A stretch of 64,000 nt of DNA from Gnetum montanum (GCA_015680685.1 MNCI01023267.1:336210-400209), one strand, 5' to 3'. Positions 48,670 to 59,456 are shown, numbered from the stretch's first letter. The notes: generated by a model not told the origin, from the letters alone. Program-made: numbers and translations.

Positions 48670-49494
48670 TGATGAATCATGTTTTTACTAGCTCTAATAT
48701 TAGATACTTGATATCAAAGCTCAAGATGTGAGGTTGAATATCTGATATTGAAGGGTACATGCCAGCCTATAAATACAATGCTTCAGCTCACGATTTTCAT
48801 ATAGTTTTTTGTGATAGCATTGTGAAGCTCTTATAGTTTATTTTTTCTAGAGTTAGAATATTTTCTAAGTGTCTACAGTAGGATTCTGAGTGTGTATAGA
48901 CCTTTATTCGAGCACTGGTGTACCTGAGCATAGTAGTGTGATAGGAATAAAGAAAAGTCATTTTGATAATCATTACAACACTGAGTACAGATTAAAGTTT
49001 TCTTTAATGTATTTATTATTCATGCACTTTACTTTAATTCATTTTCATTAAGCAATTAATTTCTAGTTGTTAATGAACACAATCACAATCACTTCGAGCA
49101 TACGTGTAGCACATGGTAACCCAAAAACACTTAACGTTTGGTAACCTAGTGGCACTACATGTGTTCAGGATGTGTTCGAGGAGTGGGAATGGGTATTTGT
49201 GCTAGGCTAGCTAGGTAGTAGATTAATTAGATATTACATTTCTCTACCTTTAATTCTTGTTCTAGATGATTAAATTTATAGAATAAAAAATTATAAAAAT
49301 CATATACCTCAGTTTCACTTAATCGCATACTTGTACTTCATGAGTAGAACTGAGAAGACAACAATCATTTCGATGAGATTTCACATCTTAGAATCAGTGT
49401 ACTTAAAAACTTAAGGTCTATGAAATTTGACCGAATTATGCATGCGTGCTTGTGATTCTTATGGTTGGGTGTAGATGTACCTCACTGCTCATCA
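48670..49494 (+). repeat. 3' LTR of element C
   Basis: 825 bp, TGATGAATC to GCTCATCA, the mate of 39609-40449. The U3 palindrome is degraded here. Confidence 0.94.
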
Positions 49495-52190
49495 CTCACT
49501 CAATGGAACCTCTTTAAGAGGAGCCCAAAGTGGAATCTATTTGATAGATTCCCTAAGCTAAAATAGAGTAATTTGATCAGGATGAAGCATTGGGACCAAG
49601 GCCAAGCCTTGAAGTCATATTGATATATATTTACCTTAGGAAAATTTAGTCAAAGGAAATTCAATGCTTGATTCTCCAAAAGATGAACTTTGGAACCTTC
49701 TTAGACTTTGCCCAAGAAGACGTCAAAACCCAACTTCAAAACTTTTCCATATAGCCCATCATCACTTCCAGTGGGGAGTGGTACATGGAAGAGACATATC
49801 TCTTCTGAAATAAGAAGTAGCCATATGCCATTGTGAAGATTAAGGACATTAGTATGTTCTACTTTCTTAGGTCATCTCTCAGGCCTTCAAATTGGCTAAA
49901 ACTAGGACCAATCTGACATAGATCTTAACACAAGTGAACCCAAAGGTAAAAAAGGAGTGGATTTAGCAATGCTATGGAGTGGACCACAAGGAGTATGATG
50001 CACTCATAATGGAAAAACATGTCTATTTCAAAATCATAGCCTACCACCTCGATTTGATGATGAGGCTAAGCAAGGTAATAGCTTTTTCTGCCTCTAATTA
50101 TGCCACTCTAAGAAGGAAATTCCTTGTCAACCTCCCACAATTAATCTATCTTAAGATAGAGAAGTGCTTCAAGGAAAATAAGCATGGGAGGAAAGCACTT
50201 CCCTTCCAGTTCCTCATCTAGAAATTTTGCAAAAGGGGAGGAATAGCCTACCGTCTCTTGGGTAGAGATTGTGAAGGATAACGTCGTTGCCATGACTAAA
50301 GAAGAGGAGAATCCACCACTACCACCCACTTATGAAATAATGTTGAAGGCTCATGCTGCCATAGAGCACATGTAGAAGCTCTGTGAGCAACTCTTGTAGT
50401 AGAAACAAGCTGGTCCAAGTGGTGATCCATCTATCTACCAACCAACCCTAAGCCATCTAAAAGAGGTAAATTATACTATAAGCTAGTTGGAGGACACAAT
50501 GTCAACTTTTTTTGCCCAAAGAATGTAGGTTCCTACATGCTCGAATCCTAGTGCTTGAGAGGTAACAATGTTTAGTCCTGGATAACAGTAATTTCCAAAA
50601 ATCTCTAGAAACATCACTACCTTATCAATGTACTTGGAGGAGGGTGATGGAGCAACTATCTTGGTGATGCAACACCAAGGATAGGAAATGATGGTTGAGG
50701 TTATGGTTAATAGAGTGGATGAAGCCTTAAATGTTTCTATGACATTTATGTTGAATATTGGTACATTTAGAGACATGTAGACATTCATAGGAACAACAAG
50801 TGGGAGGCTCAGCATAGCCTAACATAAGGAGTTTCTGGAATGACTGGTGAGAACACAGTAACTAGTTCTAAAGGTCTTTGAAATTTTGAATGACATCACT
50901 ATTACCTAGTTAGCATTTTTGGAGGCAAAGGGCAAGTACCTAATTTCCAACACCCAACTTGAGATAGCCACATAGTAAAATCGACACTTGGCTGCTGAGA
51001 TTGTGGAGTTAAGAGCTCACCTCTTTGATCCCATAGTACTTAGCTAACATGTAACCAAGGATGAAGCTTTTCAGCATCTTTAGTGTGAACTTTAAGAGGC
51101 TAAGTACACCAAGGAGTCAGCAATCTTTGACTAGTCCTTAGCAAATGCCACTGTCTACAACATTCAAAAGGACTTGTTAGAGGTTCACTGGGAGAATGTC
51201 ATTTTGACCAAGGACAATCATTACTTGCATAATGTTGAGCTCTAGAAAAAACAAATGGTTGAATATATGAGACAACAATAGAAGAAGCTTGCTAAGGTGA
51301 CCATGGATTTGAGAAGGTTGATAGCAAAAAATCATAATCTCTCGATGGAGGAGGTCCATGCCCTTCACTAGAAGTCTACAATTAAAATTGTTGCCTAGAA
51401 GAATGAGGCCCTTAAATTTGAAAGGATTAAGAAGCAATATAGGGACTAGGTCAGCTTGTAAAAGAAAATTAATGCAAAACACATCCAATTGATGAAGGCA
51501 AAGGTGAATGAGGTCATCCAATAACTCCAACATGAAGGTGATGTATAGCAACCCATCTTTGATGGACTAAACAAATACAAGGAGGCATAAATCTACCTCC
51601 TGCAACTATAGATCAAGGAGATGACTGAATACATGGAGCTTGCTAACCTCTGATATGCAAACTTGGCAATGCTAACTACTAGAAGGCCAAGGTAAAAATT
51701 GGAGAAGTAGGTGACCAACTTATACTTGCTGTACAAGGCTAAGTTCAAGCATCATAATGAGATAGAGCAAAAGCTACAAATGAAAAATGCTAAAATTGAA
51801 GTTATCATAGCACACTTTACTAATCAAATTTCAAAAGCTGAGAACCTAGCCCATAGGATGAATGACTACCAGGAATTGCAAAACACTCTCAAGGTGTTCA
51901 ATGTTGAACGCAACAAATTTGTAGTCTAGTTTGTTAATATGAAGGAGATATTCCTTGCAATGCCCTATCTATGGGATATTCTCATACTGGCCCACATTGG
52001 TGATGTTGCATGAATTGTGTATGATCCCTGGAGTAAGGAGGAGAAGATGAAATTATTGTCAGATGCTTTCCATCTTGTACCAACAATCACACATGCAACC
52101 AAACAACCATAACCACCACCTCAACCACAACAATTGCATGCATGAAAGGTAAGAGAAGTCCTTTGGCACCTTAGGAACCTCCACCACCTA
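49495..52190 (+). pseudogene. ORF2 of element E (conserved coiled-coil protein, unknown function)
   Basis: This resumes E after the C insertion. The order matches ORF2 of element A: Gly-Glu-Trp-Tyr-Met-Glu-Glu (about 49778), Glu-Lys-His-Val-Tyr-Phe-Lys-Ile (about 50008-50035), a Leu-Pro-Gln-Leu-Ile-Tyr-Leu...Ala-Leu-Pro-Phe-Gln-Phe block (50130-50220), a Pro/Thr linker, coiled coils (about 50930-51960, best open stretch 51711-51929), an Ala-Met-Pro-Tyr segment and a Lys-Gly-Lys-Arg...Pro-Pro-Pro tail near 52150-52190. Heavy TAG decay. It sits where Athila-type elements carry an envelope-position ORF, but no signal peptide or membrane segment is visible. Confidence 0.62.
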
Positions 52191-52451
52191 GGACTATTTG
52201 ATTTTCCTCCTCATCTTCAAGTTTCCAAAGAAGCTGTGCTATCAATTTTTGTAATGGTGTTCAATTTTGTTGTCATGAACACCAAATTTTGTAAAATTTG
52301 TAAATCCATAAAATTAGGCACTTAGTATTATTTGAGTTAATTTTTATGTCAGTTAGTTAGTCAATAATCCCATACCTTCCTAAAATTTTGTAATAGAATT
52401 GTTCCACCTTTTTTCCACTTGAGGATGAGTTTTCATTTAGTCATGGGGGTA
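52191..52451 (+). promoter_or_regulatory. 3' untranslated region and polypurine tract of element E
   Basis: It shares the sentence 'cttgaggatgagttttcat' with the ends of C (about 48640) and D (about 34445). It ends in TCATGGGGGTA (52441-52451) directly before the LTR. Confidence 0.8.
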
Positions 52452-53265
52452 TGATGAGTCATTGTTGGACCACATTGACACATGGTTTGTTGTGTTAATG
52501 CATACATGTTGACATAGTGTCTTTTTTTTCTTATTTAAATGTGTGCACCAATCATATTTATGGCATTCAATCATTAATTGGTAGCCAAACTCTTGCAATT
52601 TTGTCTTCCAAGAGTTAGAATATTTTCTAAGTACCTGCAGTAGGAGTTGAGCAGTGTACAAATCTTTTATTGGAGCATTGATGTACCTAAGCACCTTAGT
52701 GTAAATGACAATAAAGACGAGTTTTCTTGTTAAACCTTGCAACACTTGGACTTAGCTTAATGTTTACTTTATGCATTTATTATTCATGTGTTTTAATTTA
52801 ATGCATTAGATTAATTAATTAAATCTAGATAATTAATGCACATAAGTATGACCATCTTGAGCATATGTTAACGCTTAGTAATCTCAGTAGCACTTGACAC
52901 TTGGTAACCCACTAGCATTGTAATGTGTTTAGGATGTGTATAGAAAATGGGAATAGATGGCTATGTTAGGATTAGTTAAAGCATTAACTTGTTATTAGAT
53001 TAATTAAGCATTTAATTACTTTATTTTTGGCATTTAGGAGAATTAAATGAAGAACATAAAAGGATAAAAATCATATGTCTTAGTTACACTTAATCATATC
53101 CTTACACTTCATAAGTAAAATTGAGAAGATAACAATCATGTCCATTAGATTTACTACCTAGAACTAGTGTACTTAGAGAGCTAAAGTCTATGGAATTTGA
53201 CCAGATTGCTTAGTGAATGATAGTGATTCATCTAGTTGGGCGTAAGAATTGCTCGCTACTCATCA
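52452..53265 (+). repeat. 3' LTR of element E
   Basis: 814 bp, TGATGAGTC to CTCATCA, followed by the agcat duplication. Confidence 0.94.
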
Positions 53266-53570
53266 AGCATCTACATCTTTACTTTAATCTTTAATTAGTT
53301 CTTCCAAAAATCTCTTATTACTATTCCATTTATATGAATAAGCAATTCGTATGTAAGGCAAATAATATTGTGCTCCTAATAATTTATAGGTACTAGTAGT
53401 CATTAAGTTGACATAAGGCCTTAAATTATGTAATATTTTATTCATATTTGTTAATTGGCAATGACTAGCTAAAGGACTAGCATCTAAGATTAAAAAGCCT
53501 ATGTACAAATTAATGTCTACAATATAAGAGTAACTAGAAGGAGGGATATACAAGAATTCATCACTTCTGA
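53266..53570 (-). pseudogene. Coding frame of element K, proximal part
   Basis: An 89-codon open frame (53284-53553, minus) with a Tyr/Leu/Asn-rich composition that looks like a real folded protein: a Leu-Gly-Ala-Gln-Tyr-Tyr-Leu-Pro segment and a Trp-Asn-Ser-Asn-Lys-Arg-Phe segment. After one TAA it continues in frame across the E target site into 22147-21870. The family is not recognised. Confidence 0.5.
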
Positions 53571-54039
53571 CATTCTCCTTGTGTGATGTAGATCTCTACA
53601 CAATGGGCAAGTTCCTTGACATCTTTGTAGTACCTTCATTTTTAGAACTGTCATGGCTTGCTTGGTTAAGCTTCATGATTATACTTTGATGCTAGTACTT
53701 GTGGATTCCTAACCAATTTGTTTCTTCATGGTTATGCTTGTCATTTCCTTATACATTATTTGATTCCTATTGATCAGTTTTGTTACCTCACTTTCTCCTA
53801 AAAGAACATCGATGACTACACAAGTAAGCAACTGAGTAGGGACTCCCTTGCAAAATCTTTATGCCAACAACATGAGAAGTCCTTCAAAACAAAATTTGTT
53901 GCATGCGCCCTCTTTTACCTTCATAAGTGCATGATAGAAATTGTGCACTACAATTCTAGCCCAAGTGCATTTCAAGTCTCAAGCTTGAATATAATACATG
54001 ATCTTGGTGGTGCCTCACTAGATTAAAGTGCTATGATCA
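53571..54039. other. AT-rich sequence without recognisable genes
   Basis: About 470 bp between the K frame and the gag fragment. It is probably interior of element K, but no motif was found. Confidence 0.3.
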
Positions 54040-54824
54040 GTATAGTCTATTAATGCAAAGTGGTCTATACTCATCTAGATGAGTATATTTTAGATTTCAC
54101 CTTCATCTTGCACCAGGATGAACAACTACGATGGAGGGACATGGAGGGCAACATCATGTTGCTTCCAAATTGATCACTTCCAACGATGCTACTCCATAGT
54201 CTCATGAGATTGGGCATCGTAGGGCTCAATGTTAAGTATGTTGTGCAAGATCATAACTACCAAGATTATCATCCCATGGAGGCTCAGTGAAAGAAAGATC
54301 GACACATGGAAGCTCGCTATGAGGCATCAAAAGGTAAGTGGTTCATAAATCCCTTGTTCCTATTGGGCCAAAAGGTAGGATAGGATCTCTTCTCAAGGGG
54401 TTTCTTGATACACTAACTCTCCTCTCGTTCCCTTTGATGAAGGAGCCCTTGAGAACATTTATAGTCAATTGTAAATAATCCTGGTTAGGGGAAGAATAGG
54501 TCCCATGACCATGGGGGCTCCAAAGGAGGAACTCAAGGTAGGAACAATGATAAGCTTCATGATAAAGACAAACATGGTGATTGTGGCCAAGATCAAAGAA
54601 GAGAGAGTAGCATGCACCATTTTGGTGCTAGTCCTCCTTCCTCTTTGCCTTCATCATTTTGATTGTCTTCCTTCTCTGGCTCTGATCAAAGCTGTAGAGG
54701 AAGAGACCATGATGGAGGTGACTGGTGAGATAGGGATGACCGCAAACCTTGCCAAAATAGTAGAGACTAAAGGATAAACATGGACAAAAGGTGGAACCGT
54801 TCCAACCAAGGGACAATTGGGTAA
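54040..54824 (+). pseudogene. gag fragment of an E-like element
   Basis: It opens with aatgcaaagtggtctatact, matching E at 23208, and follows E's gag for about 780 bp (His-Gln-Asp-Glu-Gln block near 54112, His/Asp/Arg linker near 54500-54700). No LTR or primer site precedes it. It ends near 54824, where an inverted LTR end begins. Confidence 0.75.
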
Positions 54825-54853
54825 AAACTAGAAGGGACCAATAGCCAAAAAAA

Positions 54854-55652
54854 TTCCCAACAATGGCACCAATGATGAGCAGTGAGCAGTCCCTCCACCC
54901 AACCATACGAATCACCAACATTCACTAAGCAATATGGTTGAATTCCATAGACTTTAGCTCTCTAAGTACACATTATCTAAGTAGTTAATCTCAAGGACAT
55001 GACCATTGTCTTCTCTGTTCCACTTGTGCGATACAATGGTATGGGTAAGTATAATTGAGGCATATGATTTGTATCATTTTTATATTTTTCATTTAACTCA
55101 CCTAAGGGTAGAAAATAGAGTAATTAAATGTTTAATAATCTAGTAATTAACTAATGCCTAACTAATCCAAACATAAGCATTTGTTCCCATCCATTGTACA
55201 CATCTTGAACATGTTGCAGTGCTATTGGGTTACCAAGCGTAAGCGCTACTAGGATCACCAAGCATTAACGTATATTCGAGATGGTAGTAATTATGTGCAT
55301 TAATTATCTAGTATTAATTAATTAATTAATTAAATGCATTAAAATAAATTGAATAAATAGTAAATGCATTAAGAAAATATTATGCTAAGTCCAAGTGATG
55401 CAAGGTTTATTAAGAAAGCTTGTCTTTATTGTTGTTCATACTAAGGTGTTTAGGTACATCAAAGCTCAAATAAAGATCCATACACTTTTTAACTCCTATT
55501 GTAGGCACTTAGAAAATATTCTTTGGAAGAAACAAACAACAAGAGTTCGAATATGCTACCTAACTATGAATCCCATAAATGTGGCGGTGTGCGCATTTAT
55601 ATAGGTAAAATAGGACACTGTGTCTATGTGATCCAATCAACCACAACTCATA
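54854..55652 (-). mobile_element. Inverted LTR with primer site (fragment F)
   Basis: In plus reading it begins TGATGAGCAGTGAG at 54873. It is the reverse complement of an E-type LTR (shared blocks 'aattaattaattaaatgc' and the caataaagac equivalent), ending ctcata near 55652. A tRNA-Asp-type primer site adjoins it on the minus strand (about 54854-54871). Only some 30 bp of interior remain before the plus-strand gag fragment, so the two fragments face each other in an inverted arrangement. Confidence 0.8.
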
Positions 55653-56256
55653 AATAGGATTTAGAGTAATTAGCACGTTAATGTTTAGAATATTGAGGCT
55701 TGTTCCTACATCTTTGGTTTCAATCATAAGGTATTCTTGCTTGCCCCTTATTATCATTGGCTTGTCCTTGCTTGCTTACACATTTTCTTCTAGGATCTTC
55801 CATAGTTTTTGAATGTCATATTGATTTATTTAGCTTATCTTCCATTTGTAGGAATATGTAGATAATGTACTCCATACAATGTTCAAGAAGTAGATGATGT
55901 TGAATACCATTCTTTTAATTGGTAGACATCATTGGAGACTCCAACATTCTCTCTAAGGCTATTATCAAGAGCTTTATCTACTCATGAACTTGCTCCATGG
56001 TTTTATTCTATCCTTCTATTGTATTCTAGTCTTTCTGCTTTCTTATGCTTAGCAATATATTAGCCCATGTTTTTTTCCTTACACCTATGCCTCCATATAT
56101 AGGGTTTAATTGATTAACTCTTCCATATAACTATCTCATATAAATGTCCTTTATTTTCAAATCATTATGATATTTTGGCATATCACTTCATTTTGAATTT
56201 AGTAATTCTAGTTGTATTTTCTCCATAATTTCCTCTTATTCATAATGAATTTCCAA
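55653..56256 (-). other. Interior of Copia-like element K next to its 5' LTR
   Basis: 600 bp of minus-strand sequence with a Lys/Glu-rich decayed frame near 56250-55950. Its position just inside the primer site suggests the 5' part of K's gene, but no gag motif could be recognised. Confidence 0.35.
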
Positions 56257-56274
56257 CCTCTAGCTTTGATACCA
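56257..56274 (-). promoter_or_regulatory. Met-tRNA primer binding site of element K
   Basis: The minus strand reads TGGTATCAAAGCTAGAGG, one mismatch from the Copia-type TGGTATCAGAGC, directly inside the LTR end. Confidence 0.75.
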
Positions 56275-57223
56275 TGTTAGAGTTTGATTTTACATCTCTA
56301 GGACAACACTAATTAGTTCAAGATCATTTAGGTTATGAGAAAACTTTAACACATGACTTGTAGATTAAGTAATTCATCAACATATATCTTTCATAATAGG
56401 ATCATCAACATTCTTTAGTCATTCTTGATATTCTTAATCTTATAAAGAATCTCTTTTTTTAAACATATTCTTCTCTTTCTTCTTGGCTACATCCTTATAA
56501 TGCCTACCTTTGCCTGTTACTCATGACAAGTATAGTGGAAATTTTCTCCATTGGTTAGTACTACATAGGTTGGGCCTTCTTGGACTCCTTAGAGATCCAT
56601 AGCTTAACATGTTAAGGACTACTACCTCAATCATAGCCTATCTCCTCTTCATAGTTATCTTCATCATTCCATCATAACAATATGGTCTTCTCTTCCTCAT
56701 TAGGAAATTGAACCAAATTATGAATGGTTCAGCTTGGATCTTCTTGTCCTATTTAGGAAAGTGGATCCATCGTCACTTCTTTTTCTTATGAGTCATTTGA
56801 TAACCTTTTGGATTTTTGGATTGTCATTATGAGTCTATGGATCATAATGACTCCTTTCTTTAATTACATTCCTTAGTGTTACCTACTTTTTTTACTTTAG
56901 ACATGTCTCTTCGAATTCTTGTAGTTCTAATTTTGATTTTCTTCTATGTAATACTTCATCCATTATCTGTCCTTATGATTCATTGTTACTTGCACCTACT
57001 ATCTTCCTTTTATCCTTTTGTTATTCCTTACAACTTATTCTTCTTTTCATCCACGTCTCTTCATAACTTAATTCTTGGCTACTTATGTTCCACAAATAAG
57101 GTCATAATGGTTTGCATGATAAGTCATGTCCTTTTGTTATGACTTGTTTAGAAGTACCTACGAACAACCTTGGATCATTATGAAACTATAGACTGTACAT
57201 TGTGTTACAATTATATTCTAACA
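56275..57223 (-). repeat. Copia-like LTR (5' LTR of K)
   Basis: 949 bp with inverted ends TGTTAGA and TCTAACA. The 3' third in plus reading recurs at 11495-11863. 57224-57449, to its right, is AT-rich with no feature seen. Confidence 0.75.
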
Positions 57224-57449
57224 AGAACCCTTGTAAATAAGTTATATGCATTTGTTTCTTTTGCTAAGACTACCTATTTGAGATAGCTTTATAATGTTAC
57301 AACAAAAAATCTTGTATGATTTTTTTTTGTTGTCCTCCATTGATACTTGATTAATTTGCAGGGTCTATTTTATTTTTAATAAAAATGTAATATCTATCCA
57401 ATACATCTTATGGATGTTTTGACTTAATAATGGTTCAATTTCAGGAAAA

Positions 57450-58221
57450 ATGAAACATTAAAATAGAAAAATCATTTAAAAATAAATGGCTTTCAAATTA
57501 ACTTAAAAATAATAGGCAGGCACAAAACAATATCTGGTCGTGCAGGTTTTCCAAAAGAATTTTGGTTTCCCAATATTTATTTATTTCTTGACCTATCTAT
57601 TTTGCGGCTTTGCGTTGATAATTACCGTTACCATGTGAAGGTTAAGCCTTTATAAAAGGCAGATTAAACACACGTAAACACACCTTTGCTGAAGTTTAAA
57701 TTTTTTTCACATTCTTACACATTGAACATTTTCAATACCATAAATTTTTATGGTATCATGTCGGGCGAATCCAGCCCCTCAATTTCACTTCATTTTCGTT
57801 GCTATGCCTCTCTCTCACGTTAAGCATCGATACCTTTGGCCATGTATGCTAAGTTGTTTTCTGAATCGAATGACTTCGGACTTTTAAGCTCATATTTTGA
57901 GACCAACTTCAAGTTTATTCAACATTTTAATCGTACATGCCAAGAAATTGAAAACGCGTAGTACATGTGTTCTAACATGGTTGGATCTTGACACGGTCCA
58001 AACCTATCTCATAGTCAATAGTCAATACCATACCATGACCTGGAGTCTGAAACAACGCGTCAGTCAAAGTCCAGCAAAAGTCTTTATTTACTTTCTTCGG
58101 TTACATATTATTCCTTGAATCTCTTGGCCGATAGAGCTTGTAAGACTTTACTGTTTGGTGCTCGGACTTGGGGTGATGGAGTGCTGGTAATTTAAAAGTT
58201 AAAAAAAACCATGTTCTATGG
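57450..58221 (+). promoter_or_regulatory. Duplicated GLR promoter/5' region, left copy
   Basis: It aligns with 61660-62425 upstream of the intact GLR: 'aataggcaggcacaaaaca' opening, 'gtcaatac/tatggctcc...gacctgga' near 58020, and 'agactttactgtttggtgct' near 58142. It keeps a TATA box TATAAAA (57651-57657) and the block 'ggcagattaaacaca'. It is cut at 58221 by an LTR-like insertion and resumes at 59716. Confidence 0.8.
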
Positions 58222-58439
58222 TGTAACGACAGAAAATGTCGGCAGCTGGAAATACCGACCGATATTCCGGCGTACACAGTCTTAGCCACGAATCCGCGCG
58301 AGGGCTATGCTGGAAAAATGAATCCGCGGCGCCCTGAACGGTCTTGTCGATCAGACAGGGACTTACGGGTCAGTAAAACGATGCAAAGTGCGTAAAAGAA
58401 AGCGATCTGATTCAAGGGACCGTAAAGCAAGGGGAGAAC

Positions 58440-58526
58440 AATTGCAACGGTGATAATGCTAAACACGATGAAAGGAGGTTGANAATTGCAACGGTGATAA
58501 TGCTAAACACGATGAAAGGAGGTTGA
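58440..58526. repeat. Exact 43-bp direct repeat separated by a single N
   Basis: 58440-58482 and 58484-58526 are identical over 43 bases, with N at 58483 between them. Probably an assembly join in which overlapping contig ends were not merged. Confidence 0.9.
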
Positions 58527-59210
58527 CATAAGAGAAGCTCGAAGCTTCAAGATCTGCGCTTTGACTTACAAATGTATATTTCGCATGAGAAATTACACTG
58601 GGGAATCCCCGATTACAGGATGTGAAACAAGCACAAAACAACAAGCAAAACGGTCTAAACAGAAGTCCGATCTACCTTGTGGGCTAAGCTGAGATGCAAG
58701 GCAGGCCAAGCTTTGACGTCTACCGATCAACTGTTTCTGATTGATAGAGTCTTTTCAGCAGAAAGATTACTCCTGTCACCGGTGCTCAAATCGAACTGTA
58801 CTCTGCTTCGGCTGTAAGGTGATGATGTCCACGATTTGCCAAAGCGCCGTTCTCTGTATCTCTGCTTCAAAGTGCTAAGTGCTCTGATGCTCAGAAATAT
58901 GCTTTTTGCTTTTCTGATTTGCCAACCAACCCCTGTATCTTTGTCAACCGAGGTATTTATAGGCTGCGACGCTTCGTGGAAAAGGCGCAACCCTGATGAT
59001 GTGGGTCCCGGTTATTGCGGGCCCTGCTAGCATGATCCTTTTAAGTCAGACTGTGACAACGCACAACACGCTTGTTTGCGTGTTGTGCGTGTGAAGAGCA
59101 GGCACATGTTGAGCGTGCTTTAATTACATTCAGGCTGTATTACACTCATTCGCGTTGCGTTGCATGTATGAGCGTAATCTGGTGTAAAAACAATAAGCTC
59201 AGAGTTGTTT

Positions 59211-59456
59211 TACGCTCACTACGCAGTTGCGCGTGTCAAAGCGTAAACAATGTACAACTTTACGCTCACTACACAGCTACGCGTGATGAAGCGTAAGCAA
59301 TGTATAAGTTACGCTCATTACGCAGCTGCGCGTAATGAAGCGTAAACAATGTATGCCTTACGCTCACTACGCAGCTGTGCGTAGTGAAGTGAAACAATGT
59401 ATACCTTACGCTCACTACGCAGCTGTGCGTAGTGAAATGTAAAACAATGTGCAACT
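59211..59456. repeat. Array of five ~49-bp hairpin units
   Basis: Units start at 59211, 59261, 59310, 59359 and 59407 (spacing 50, 49, 49, 48). Each contains a near-palindrome from tacgctcactacgcagc to its complement gcgtagtgaagcgta, followed by a 10-14-bp linker with 'caatgta'. More degenerate copies lie at about 59130-59200, 59460-59500 and 59586-59636. Confidence 0.88.

Larger units (their letters stand above)
39609..49494 (+). mobile_element. LTR retrotransposon C (gag-pol), inserted in E
   Basis: LTRs 39609-40449 and 48670-49494 with a perfect 5-bp duplication ctcac (39604-39608 and 49495-49499). 9.9 kb. It holds the primer site, gag, protease, RT, RNase H, integrase, a 1.9-kb spacer and the 3' polypurine tract in order, and no ORF2. 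The first base pair of the 5' end is mutated (TAATAA for TGATGA). It serves as the reference gag-pol copy for judging the deletions in A and D. All frames are broken by stops. Confidence 0.95.
22148..53265 (+). mobile_element. Nested LTR retrotransposon E (gag, pol, ORF2)
   Basis: LTRs at 22148-22970 and 52452-53265 are the same subtype (both contain 'gagtcattgttggacc' and 'ttaattaattaaatctag'). The flanking repeat agcat (22143-22147 and 53266-53270) is perfect. Inside lie D (in RT) and C (between pol and ORF2). After removing both, E measures about 12.8 kb and holds gag, protease, RT, RNase H, integrase, a spacer and ORF2. That is the most complete gene set in the nest and Athila-like in layout, with an extra ORF in the envelope position. 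The 5' LTR start is mutated from TGATGA to TAATGA. All frames carry stops. Confidence 0.92.
11495..57223 (-). mobile_element. Outer Copia-like element K (shell of the nest)
   Basis: An LTR with inverted ends TGTTAGA/TCTAACA lies at 56275-57223. A tRNA-Met type primer site sits just inside it on the minus strand (about 56257-56274). A piece of the same LTR, matching about 56855-57223, lies at 11495-11863 in the same orientation. The internal sequence between them, once the nested insertions A, E and F are taken out, is only about 2.5-3 kb. It encodes a minus-strand frame that continues cleanly across the E insertion. That makes the two LTR pieces the probable two ends of one element. Its 3' LTR is truncated by LINE-like sequence. 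No Copia integrase or RT was recognised, so it may be non-autonomous. Confidence 0.45.

Noticed and set aside
55310-55345. ttaa tandem run as a microsatellite of interest
   Set aside because: It is part of the E-type LTR and occurs, shorter, in the other LTRs.
59211-59456. Hairpin array as a CRISPR-like repeat
   Set aside because: Units are contiguous palindromes with near-identical linkers, not repeats with unique spacers, and the context is plant nuclear.
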